A stretch of 5,827 nt of DNA, from positions 1-5,827 of the forward strand of contig JAPKGY010000239.1 of NCBI GenBank assembly GCA_026647385.1, given 5' to 3'. Of this stretch, positions 1 through 5,284 are shown in pieces (positions within the stretch are counted from its first letter, which is position 1; each line of letters starts with the position of its first letter). This stretch comes from Phycisphaerae bacterium. Its GTDB lineage: Bacteria; Planctomycetota; Phycisphaerae; UBA1845; PWPN01. The translations under genes and the position numbers were made by a program. Below the pieces are notes generated by a model. It worked only from the letters and a program-made list of their open reading frames with translations, was not told where the DNA came from and did not search any database.

Positions 1-578
1 GGATCGACCACCTGGTCACGCGCTGCAAACCGCCGTGTGACGATGCCTGGCGCGCCAAAGTCGGCGCCGACGGGATCACCGTCACCGCGGACGGGGTGCC
101 CTTCAGAAGCGTCAAGACCGGTCCGAATATCGCGGTGGCCGCCCTGCACAACAAAACCTTCCCACCCGCCGTTTCGGTCCCGATCCACGCGAGCGGCCGC
201 CGCTTGTACCTGATGGTCAGCGGAATCACCTGGCCGAATCAGAGCCACGTCGTGAATCTGCGCATCAAACTGACCTACCAGGATGGCACCGCACGGACCT
301 GCGACCTCGTTCAGCCGACCGATATTTCCGATTGCTGGTCCACATGGTGCGGCGGATACTTCGATACGCCCGGGGCCGGGTTTGAAAACATCGGCGGGCG
401 ATCCGGGCCGGCAGGCACCGCGGACGTGAAGGACCCCAGCCGCCCTGTGGCGGTGGACACCACCGCCATGCTGCTCAGCTTCGATCTGATTCCCGGTGAA
501 GTCCTCATGAAGGCCGACATGGAGGTCGTCGCCAACGACGTCGTCTTCGGAATCATGGGCGCGTCGGTCTTGAAGTAG
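1..578 (+). CDS. C-terminal part of a probable secreted carbohydrate-related protein (5' end outside window)
   Basis: The frame that begins at base 3 is open without a stop from the window edge to TAG at 576-578, giving 191 residues. A GTG at 96 could be read as a start, but coding continues smoothly upstream of it (IDHLVTRCKPPCDDAW...), so the true start lies outside the window. The sequence alternates hydrophobic and polar residues as in a beta-sandwich: an RRLYLMVSGITWPNQSHVV stretch (from about 187), then a LTYQDGT strand-turn, a DCWSTWCGGYFDT motif (about 328-366) and a closing VVFGIMGASVLK strand. From memory this layout (leucine-rich strand, 'NPxQSH', 'Y.DG', Trp-rich loop, final 'V.GlMg.s') resembles the C-terminal domain of large planctomycete and Bacteroidetes secreted proteins linked to glycan breakdown, perhaps the DUF4450 type; I cannot verify this. 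Several Cys residues fit an exported protein. The catalytic part, if any, is not visible. Coding status is fairly sure, function is not. Confidence 0.75.
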   Translation, partial: IDHLVTRCKPPCDDAWRAKVGADGITVTADGVPFRSVKTGPNIAVAALHNKTFPPAVSVPIHASGRRLYLMVSGITWPNQSHVVNLRIKLTYQDGTARTCDLVQPTDISDCWSTWCGGYFDTPGAGFENIGGRSGPAGTADVKDPSRPVAVDTTAMLLSFDLIPGEVLMKADMEVVANDVVFGIMGASVLK

Positions 579-1848
579 GATCCGCCGTCGCGTGCAGCAC
601 CTGGGCGGAAAGCGGCGGTACGACGTGTGTGATCGGATTCGACAGCCTCACCGATTTCGCGGTGACCGTGGCCCCTTGCAGATCGAGATCCTGACCGGTC
701 AACGTACGCACGTCGCCTTGGCCGGTGAGGGCGACGCCTTCGAATCGGATCGTCGCCTCGATCGGGCGGTCCGTCGTTCGGTTGATCATGAGCAGAAAAA
801 CGTCCCGGCCTCGCCGGGTGGCGATAACTCCCAGCGCCGGGATGTCCTTCATGTCCGGCGCCAGCGCGTTGAAGTCCGTGGCGTAAGCATCCGCCGGTGT
901 GTCGTAATCGAAGGTTGGAACCTCGCAATCCGTCCCAATGACCGTGTTGCCGATCCGGTCGTCGAGCAGCCGAAAGGGCTTGGCGTTATCGCGATCGGAC
1001 CCGTCAGCCGACAACGTGGGGCATCCATAGTTGCCGAACAGGTGATGAAAGTGCGTGCGCGGCGTGGGCCATTCCAATAGCTCGCGAAGCGCGTCCGCGA
1101 TGAACAGTTGCTGCTCGAATCGACCGGTCACGAGCGGAGCCGAACCCTGGACGGTCGGCCAATACAGCGGGCGAACCTCGTCGAGCCAGACGGTCGAGCC
1201 GGGACCGGCCAGGCGGACGGCCGCCTCGATCTCCGTCGTATCTTCGAACGGCTTGCCCTGAACGACCACGTGCTCCCACGCCCCGGCCCGAGTCCCGGCG
1301 CGCTCGATCAGGAGGGCGCTGTGGTGCTCGCCCGCGTTCGATTGCCGCAGCGTCAGCCAAACTTGACGCGGGCGTTCGGTCCGGAGCCACAATTCGTACC
1401 CCACCAGAGCGGCCGGCTTTCGGTCCGCCACCGAGATCACGTGTCGAGCTTCGACCCACTCGGCGTCGCCGGTCCGCAATTGCAGGCCGACCTTGCCCCG
1501 GCGGGCGGCCGCGGGGACCGCCTTGGCCGTGCCCTGGCCCTCCGGCTGGCAGAGGATCGACCAGTCCGTCAGACCCTTCTCAAAACTTCCATTGGTCATC
1601 GGCAGGTCGCCCCGCGGCCCCGGGCCCCAGCACTTGACGTTCCACTCCGTGAATTCGACGGGCAGCCGGTACGCCAATTCCCGATCCGCGTAGCCGCCGA
1701 GTCGTTCGTTCGGCCGGCCATGACGCAGGGCCAGGATGTTCCGCAGATTGTGCACCGTCCAGAACAGCGTTCCGCCGTCATTGCCGCCGTACGGATAGAA
1801 ATGCTCCTGAACGGCGTCGATCAGCCTCAAATCCGCCAGGCGATTCAC
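553..1848 (-). CDS. GH51-like alpha-L-arabinofuranosidase, C-terminal fragment with inserted CBM4/9-like domain
   Basis: This 431-residue frame continues the arabinofuranosidase fragment that ends at 1845. Its GTG (1848-1846) overlaps the upstream TGA as GTGA, but the frame stays open upstream to 1980 and reads WTNEVNRLADL across the join, so GTG is probably not a natural start. Residues 1-20 contain the barrel strand DAVQEHFYPYG. Residues 64-70 (VEFTEWN) hold the likely nucleophile Glu68, codon 1647-1645, matching the GH51 'EWN' pattern. Residues about 83-229 look like a CBM4/9-type beta-sandwich, opening NGSFEKGLTDW and closing with VWLDEVRPLYW. After it the barrel seems to resume (FIADALRELLEW, 249-260), followed by the family's C-terminal beta domain (ALGVIATRRGRDVFLLMINR, 338-357; closing PPLSAQVLHA). 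The last 26 bases overlap the end of the convergent plus-strand gene. If translation really starts here, the product lacks a signal peptide, the acid/base residue and half the barrel and would be inactive. Family assignment is from motifs only. Confidence 0.72.
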   Translation of the reverse strand: MNRLADLRLIDAVQEHFYPYGGNDGGTLFWTVHNLRNILALRHGRPNERLGGYADRELAYRLPVEFTEWNVKCWGPGPRGDLPMTNGSFEKGLTDWSILCQPEGQGTAKAVPAAARRGKVGLQLRTGDAEWVEARHVISVADRKPAALVGYELWLRTERPRQVWLTLRQSNAGEHHSALLIERAGTRAGAWEHVVVQGKPFEDTTEIEAAVRLAGPGSTVWLDEVRPLYWPTVQGSAPLVTGRFEQQLFIADALRELLEWPTPRTHFHHLFGNYGCPTLSADGSDRDNAKPFRLLDDRIGNTVIGTDCEVPTFDYDTPADAYATDFNALAPDMKDIPALGVIATRRGRDVFLLMINRTTDRPIEATIRFEGVALTGQGDVRTLTGQDLDLQGATVTAKSVRLSNPITHVVPPLSAQVLHATADPTSRPTRP

Positions 1849-2675
1849 TTCGTTTGTCCAGCCACGTTGATGGACCGGTCCTGGGACTTGAAGGGATCCA
1901 TGTTGTTGCCCATGGTCGGAAAACCAACCATCGTGATGTACAGTTCGAGGCCCGCCAGTCGCGAATCCTTCCTCCGTCCCTCAGCCAGTCTCTGGCGCAG
2001 TGCAGCCGCGTAAACCTCGCACGTCTTGCCGTACACATCCGGCGGCCAGTCCGTCTTGGCCTGGCCCCAGTTCTCGTTCCCCAACTCGAAGTGAGTGATC
2101 GGAGTTTTGCCGGCCAGGGCTCGTTCGAGGGTGTGCTTTTCCAGCAGTGCGATCGCCTCCGCCAAGGTACCAAAATGATAATCCGTGTTGCCGCACGGAT
2201 TGGGGGCCGTGTGACGGTACTTGATGCGCTGCTCGAGCGGCGCATTCTCCGGCGGCGATCCCTCCAGCCCCTCGCTCCCGCCCTGCATGTTCAGCGTGTA
2301 ATACGGCTCCGCCTCGATCGCGTCGCAGAACTCGATAAACTGCTCGACCGCCATCTGCTTGCTCGACGGCTGCAACCAGTTGTACCGGTCAGCCAGGCAG
2401 CCGTTGGGAAACCGTACGCTCCGGATCCCCATGCCTCGAACGCTTTTCACCGTTTCCGCCAGGCCGATCCGCGTCCTGTCCGGCTCGTGCTGGGTCAGGT
2501 TGGTGCCCACGAAAAAGGGGCTCACCGCGTGGGTCACGACATCCGCCCGCACGACAATCCTCGCAGCCACCTTGTCCGGCAGGGCTCTTAGAACGCCCGC
2601 GGGCGTTTCCGCGTCGGTTGGGGCGGTCGAGGCGACAGCCCATAACAGCGCATGAACGATCATGAACGCCGTCAT
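1845..2675 (-). CDS. GH51-like alpha-L-arabinofuranosidase, N-terminal fragment with signal peptide (frameshifted)
   Basis: This 276-residue frame starts at ATG 2675-2673, 7 bases after a GGAGG. Residues 1-22 are a signal peptide (hydrophobic MIVHALLWAVAS, then APTDAETPAG), so the enzyme is exported. Clan GH-A motifs follow: FFVGTNL (54-60), RSVRFPNGCLADRYNW (85-100, the GH51-like 'RfPgG...d.Y.W' strand), and ITHFELGNENWG (193-204), where Glu201 (codon 2075-2073) is the expected acid/base. Such enzymes release L-arabinofuranose from arabinan or arabinoxylan by a retaining mechanism. The frame reads SINVAGQTK and stops at TGA 1847-1845, in mid-barrel and before the nucleophile. The frame shifted by one base continues the fold as WTNEVNRLADL, so a base seems to be missing between 1861 and 1860. 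With it restored the two parts make one 707-residue protein. No slippery heptamer of the X XXY YYZ type is seen before the stop, so a mutation or sequence error is likelier than programmed frameshifting. GH39- or GH30-like members of the same clan are alternatives. Confidence 0.78.
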   Translation of the reverse strand: MTAFMIVHALLWAVASTAPTDAETPAGVLRALPDKVAARIVVRADVVTHAVSPFFVGTNLTQHEPDRTRIGLAETVKSVRGMGIRSVRFPNGCLADRYNWLQPSSKQMAVEQFIEFCDAIEAEPYYTLNMQGGSEGLEGSPPENAPLEQRIKYRHTAPNPCGNTDYHFGTLAEAIALLEKHTLERALAGKTPITHFELGNENWGQAKTDWPPDVYGKTCEVYAAALRQRLAEGRRKDSRLAGLELYITMVGFPTMGNNMDPFKSQDRSINVAGQTK

Positions 2676-2682
2676 GAAACAA

Positions 2683-2687
2683 CCTCC
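2683..2687 (-). promoter_or_regulatory. Shine-Dalgarno of the arabinofuranosidase gene
   Basis: GGAGG on the minus strand, with a 7-base spacer to ATG at 2675. It supports this ATG over a second in-frame ATG at 2663, which would cut four residues from the signal peptide. It also shows that the gene has its own translation start rather than being coupled to serA. Confidence 0.7.
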
Positions 2688-2771
2688 ATTCCGAAAGCCA
2701 GGCAGACCGAAGAGCGAGCGAACTCGCCGGGAGACCCTCCAAGTAACCCAAAGAACCGCCTCGAAGGGTTA

Positions 2772-2805
2772 GTTGTGGTCTACGCCCCGGTTTCCTGGCC
2801 ACAAC
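2772..2805. repeat. Inverted repeat, 7-base arms, in the arabinofuranosidase leader
   Basis: GTTGTGG (2772-2778) and CCACAAC (2799-2805) are perfect inverted arms; the stem extends two more pairs (one T-G, one C-G), leaving a loop of 16 bases. It lies about 100 bases before the arabinofuranosidase start. It could be a repressor-type operator or an RNA stem in the leader. No T-run follows on either strand, so it is not a standard terminator. The repeat itself is certain, its role is not. Confidence 0.45.
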
Positions 2806-2854
2806 ATAGCCATTCACGATAGTGACGGCCATGATTCGGACGGTCTCCTCGGGA

Positions 2855-2879
2855 CAATCCGGATTGCGGAGGCATGCCT
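2855..2879. repeat. Two adjacent perfect palindromes
   Basis: CAATCCGGATTG (2855-2866, 12 bases) is followed 3 bases later by AGGCATGCCT (2870-2879, 10 bases); both are perfect palindromes. They lie about 180-200 bases upstream of the arabinofuranosidase start, a place where a regulator could bind. I do not recognise either as a known operator. Confidence 0.4.
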
Positions 2880-2917
2880 GGACACGGCCTGCGCTCCACA
2901 AGTATTGACGCATGTGC

Positions 2918-2932
2918 CGTCCCGTAGGGACG
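2918..2932. repeat. Short GC-rich hairpin sequence downstream of serA
   Basis: CGTCCC-GTA-GGGACG gives a 6-base-pair stem with a 3-base loop, 116 bases after the serA stop. In the serA direction it is followed by GGCACATGCG, without a T-run, so it does not meet the usual form of an intrinsic terminator. It may still slow polymerase or protect a 3' end. Confidence 0.35.
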
Positions 2933-2956
2933 ATCGACCTGAGCCCCGCGCTTCGA

Positions 2957-2995
2957 CCCCGGGTGATGGACTCTGGAAGCCCCCTGGTGATGGCC
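2957..2995. repeat. Direct repeat of 15 bases with 24-base period
   Basis: CCCCGGGTGATGGAC (2957-2971) and CCCCTGGTGATGGCC (2981-2995) match at 13 of 15 positions. The 24-base period is a little over two helical turns. It lies 53-91 bases after the serA stop. Only two copies are present, so it is not a CRISPR or tandem array; the role is unknown. Confidence 0.4.
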
Positions 2996-3047
2996 GATCT
3001 TTCGCCCAGCCAGTTCGTTCGTCGAATACGAAGATCCGCGCGCGCCA

Positions 3048-4631
3048 TTATATCGCGATCCGGCGAACCCGCGTGATGTGAGGCTGCTCCTGCAACTCCC
3101 GCATGGCCGCGTCCGGCACTTCCTTGCCCACCCGGATCAGGAACATGGACCGCTTGTGCGCGTCGCTGTGGGAATACTCGAAGCTCCTGATCGGAATGGT
3201 GTGCCGATCGAGCAGCGTGGAGATGCCGGAGATCACGCCCAGTCGATCGAGAGTGCGGATGGCCAGGAACGTCCCCTCCGGCTCCACCTCGAACGGGAAA
3301 TCGTCGACCAGGACGATCCGCGGGTGCGGCCCGGCGAACACCACGCCGCCGATGGTGAACGTCCGATCCTCCCCCGTGAACACGAACTTCACCGCGCTTT
3401 CGTACTGCGTGAAGCCCGGGTCCTCCGCGTTGCGCACCTGCAGGCCGGCGCTGCCGGCGCGCATCTCGGCGTTGACGTAACTGACGTAGTCGAGCTTGTC
3501 GAAGAGATACCCCTTGAGAAACGCCAGCCTCAGCAGCGTGCAGTCGTGGCGGGCGATCGAGCCGAGATAGAAGATCTCCAGGTGGCGAGGCTGAAAGTCG
3601 ATGAACTGGGCGGCGAACAGGCCGAGCTTCTCGGCCAGCACGGTGTACGACGTCATCACGTCGCCGCCCTCGAGCATCCGGATCCGCGGCATGTTGACCG
3701 GATAGTCGACCACGCCGCCGCGCAGGGCCCGCGGCAACTGCTCGGCGATGCAGACCGCCACGCGGATCTGCGCCTCCTCCGTTGACGCCCCGATGTGCGG
3801 GGTCATCACCACCTGGGGCAGGTCCTTGAACGGGTTGTCCTTCAGAGGCTCCTCGCTCCAGGTGTCGATGCCCGCGCCGGCCACGTGCCCGGACAAAAGC
3901 CCCTCCAGCATCGCGTCCTCGTTGATGATCCCGCCCCGGGCCGCGTTCAGAAGGATCACACCCTTTCTCATCCGCGCGATCTCAGCCACGCCGATCATCC
4001 CGGTCGTCTCGCGATTCTTGGGCACGTGCACCGAAATCACGTCCGATTGCGCGATCAGTGTCTCGAAATCCGCCTTCTCGACGCGGTTGCGATCGAAGGT
4101 CTCGTCCGAAATGTACGGATCGTACGCGAGCACCCGCATGTCGAACCCGCGGCAGAACCGGGCCATGCGGTGCCCGACGTTCCCGAGCCCGATGATGCCA
4201 ATCGTCTTGCCCATCAGCTCGATGCCGGTGAAACGGTGCCGGTCCCAGCCCAGCCGGCGCATGTTCTCGTGCGCGAGGTTGATCTTGCGCAATACCGCCA
4301 GGAGCAGTCCCATCGTCAGCTCGGCCGCCGAGTTGGTGTTCTTGCCCGGCGTGTTCAGGACCAGGATGCCCTTTTCCGTCGCATACTCGACGTCGATGTT
4401 GGAGACGCCGACCGCCGCCCGGGCGATCACCTTCAGCGACGTGCCCCGATCGATCATCTCCCGGGCGATCGCCGTCTCCGACCGCGACACGATCGCCTGG
4501 TACCCGTCGACGATCGCCATGATCTGCTCGTGGGGCAGTTCCGGCCGATAGTCGATCTCCAGATCCGCCTCGCGCCGCAGCATGTCGAGGCCCATCTCGT
4601 GAATCGTTCCGGTTACCAGCACGCGATACAT
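3048..4631 (-). CDS. serA: D-3-phosphoglycerate dehydrogenase, long form
   Basis: The enzyme oxidises 3-phosphoglycerate to 3-phosphohydroxypyruvate with NAD+, the first step of serine synthesis, in the cytoplasm. At 527 residues it matches the long (type I, mycobacterial) form. Residues 1-100 and 280-318 form the substrate-binding domain (RAAVGVSNID, 71-80). Residues about 100-280 are the NAD domain, with GIIGLGNVG (145-153), the nucleotide-binding acid Asp171, and catalytic Arg232 (NAARGG), Glu261 (SEEPL) and His279 (TPHIGAST). Residues about 320-450 are the allosteric substrate-binding domain (LGSIARHD, LKGYLF, NAEMRAG) and about 453-527 an ACT domain. The ACT domain keeps Asp462 but has Thr and Pro480 where the mycobacterial enzyme, as I recall, has the serine-contacting Tyr461 and Asn481, so feedback by serine may be changed. 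ATG at 4631 follows a GAGGA by 7 bases and lies 10 bases after hisH, so it is co-transcribed with hisH. The stop is TAA at 3050-3048. Identification is firm. Confidence 0.96.
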   Translation of the reverse strand: MYRVLVTGTIHEMGLDMLRREADLEIDYRPELPHEQIMAIVDGYQAIVSRSETAIAREMIDRGTSLKVIARAAVGVSNIDVEYATEKGILVLNTPGKNTNSAAELTMGLLLAVLRKINLAHENMRRLGWDRHRFTGIELMGKTIGIIGLGNVGHRMARFCRGFDMRVLAYDPYISDETFDRNRVEKADFETLIAQSDVISVHVPKNRETTGMIGVAEIARMRKGVILLNAARGGIINEDAMLEGLLSGHVAGAGIDTWSEEPLKDNPFKDLPQVVMTPHIGASTEEAQIRVAVCIAEQLPRALRGGVVDYPVNMPRIRMLEGGDVMTSYTVLAEKLGLFAAQFIDFQPRHLEIFYLGSIARHDCTLLRLAFLKGYLFDKLDYVSYVNAEMRAGSAGLQVRNAEDPGFTQYESAVKFVFTGEDRTFTIGGVVFAGPHPRIVLVDDFPFEVEPEGTFLAIRTLDRLGVISGISTLLDRHTIPIRSFEYSHSDAHKRSMFLIRVGKEVPDAAMRELQEQPHITRVRRIAI

Positions 4632-4638
4632 GGCTTCG

Positions 4639-4643
4639 TCCTC
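4639..4643 (-). promoter_or_regulatory. serA Shine-Dalgarno overlapping the hisH stop
   Basis: GAGGA on the minus strand shares two bases with the hisH TGA (4644-4642) and stands 7 bases before the serA ATG. A ribosome ending on hisH would sit on this site, so serA translation is probably coupled to hisH. Confidence 0.7.
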
Positions 4644-5262
4644 ACAGGGCGGCGAAGTTGCTCAGCATCGTCAGGCCGACGGACTGGCTCTTCTCGGGGT
4701 GAAACTGCGTGGCGTACAGGTTCCCCCTCCGGATCATCGCGGTAAACTCGATCCCATACGAGCATCGCCCGACGCGGACAGACCGGTCGGTCGGATCGAC
4801 ATAGTACGAGTGGACGAAATAGAAATACGTGGGCGACGACAATCCGCGCATCAGGGGGCAGTCGCGATCCCACGTCACCTCGTTCCAGCCCATGTGGGGC
4901 ACCTTCAGCTCGCGCAGCTCGGGCCGGCCCGTGAAGTCGAACCGCACGACCCTGCCCCGGACCACGCCCAGGCCCTGGTGCTCGCCGCCTTCGCAACTCA
5001 CGTCGAACAGCAGTTGAAGACCAAGGCAGATCCCCAGGAACGGTTTGCCCGAATTCGCCGCCGCCACCAGCGGCTCGACCAGGCGCATGTCGCGCAGATG
5101 GGCCATCGCGTCGCGAAACGCGCCCACGCCGGGAAGTACCACCTTGTCAGCCTGTTCGATCTGCTCGGGGAGAGTGACGATCCGGGCGCTCGCGCCGACG
5201 CGCTCGAAGCCCTTCTGGACGCTCCGCAGGTTGCCCATTCCGTAGTCGACAATCGCAATCAC
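4642..5262 (-). CDS. hisH: Imidazole glycerol phosphate synthase, glutamine amidotransferase subunit
   Basis: HisH splits glutamine and passes ammonia to HisF, which makes imidazole glycerol phosphate and AICAR in histidine synthesis. The protein has 206 residues, the normal length. It is a class I glutaminase: PGVGAF (45-50, oxyanion-strand region), GICLGLQLLF (77-86) with nucleophile Cys79, VPHMGWN (121-127), and QFHPEKSQ (186-193) with His188 and Glu190 completing the triad. The GTG start at 5262 is chosen because the family begins directly with the IAIVDYGMGN strand. The frame is open further upstream to 5445, but that part lies inside the aminotransferase gene in another frame and has no HisH likeness. 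A GGTGG lies 6 bases before the GTG, a modest ribosome site. The gene is 22 bases after the aminotransferase and 10 before serA. HisF and HisA are not in the window, so its partner is encoded elsewhere or beyond the edge. It is complete and looks functional. Confidence 0.95.
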   Translation of the reverse strand: MIAIVDYGMGNLRSVQKGFERVGASARIVTLPEQIEQADKVVLPGVGAFRDAMAHLRDMRLVEPLVAAANSGKPFLGICLGLQLLFDVSCEGGEHQGLGVVRGRVVRFDFTGRPELRELKVPHMGWNEVTWDRDCPLMRGLSSPTYFYFVHSYYVDPTDRSVRVGRCSYGIEFTAMIRRGNLYATQFHPEKSQSVGLTMLSNFAAL

Positions 5263-5284
5263 GGCTTGCCACCGCCTCTTGGCG

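Larger units (their letters stand above)
2676..3047. other. Non-coding gap between serA and the arabinofuranosidase gene
   Basis: This 372-base stretch holds no gene I can support. It must contain the end of the serA transcript and probably the promoter of the arabinofuranosidase gene. I see no hairpin followed by a T-run on the minus strand, so serA termination may be rho-dependent or readthrough may occur. A TATGTT (2808-2803, minus) resembles a -10 box but has no acceptable -35 at 16-18 bases, so no promoter is called. The region does hold several short dyads: CAATCCGGATTG at 2855-2866, AGGCATGCCT at 2870-2879, TCAC-4-GTGA at 2814-2825, plus the inverted and direct repeats listed separately. 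On the minus strand GCGAG-TTCG-CTCGC (2727-2714) could form a small tetraloop hairpin in the leader, 26 bases before the Shine-Dalgarno. Each short dyad alone is within what chance can give in GC-rich DNA. Confidence 0.6.

Noticed and set aside
311..928. Minus-strand open frame of 205 residues over the junction of the two convergent genes
   Set aside because: It overlaps both real genes in other frames and its sequence is low in pattern and Arg-rich.
1845..1866. Programmed -1 ribosomal frameshift
   Set aside because: No X XXY YYZ slippery site or strong downstream structure could be seen near the stop; a missing base explains the break more simply.
1108..2013. Long plus-strand open frame (301 residues) opposite the arabinofuranosidase gene
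   Set aside because: It is antisense to a recognisable enzyme, shows no domain, and its composition (Arg, Pro, Gln rich) is what GC-rich antisense frames give.
2803..2808. TATGTT as the -10 box of a promoter for the arabinofuranosidase gene
   Set aside because: No TTGACA-like hexamer stands 16-18 bases upstream on the minus strand.
2918..2932. Hairpin as an intrinsic terminator for serA
   Set aside because: The stem is short and is not followed by a T-run on the minus strand.
3795..4745. Plus-strand open frame of 316 residues opposite serA and hisH
   Set aside because: It mirrors the codon pattern of serA; the product is rich in His, Arg, Asp and Pro with no motif. The same holds for the frames at 3078-3785 and 3748-4551.
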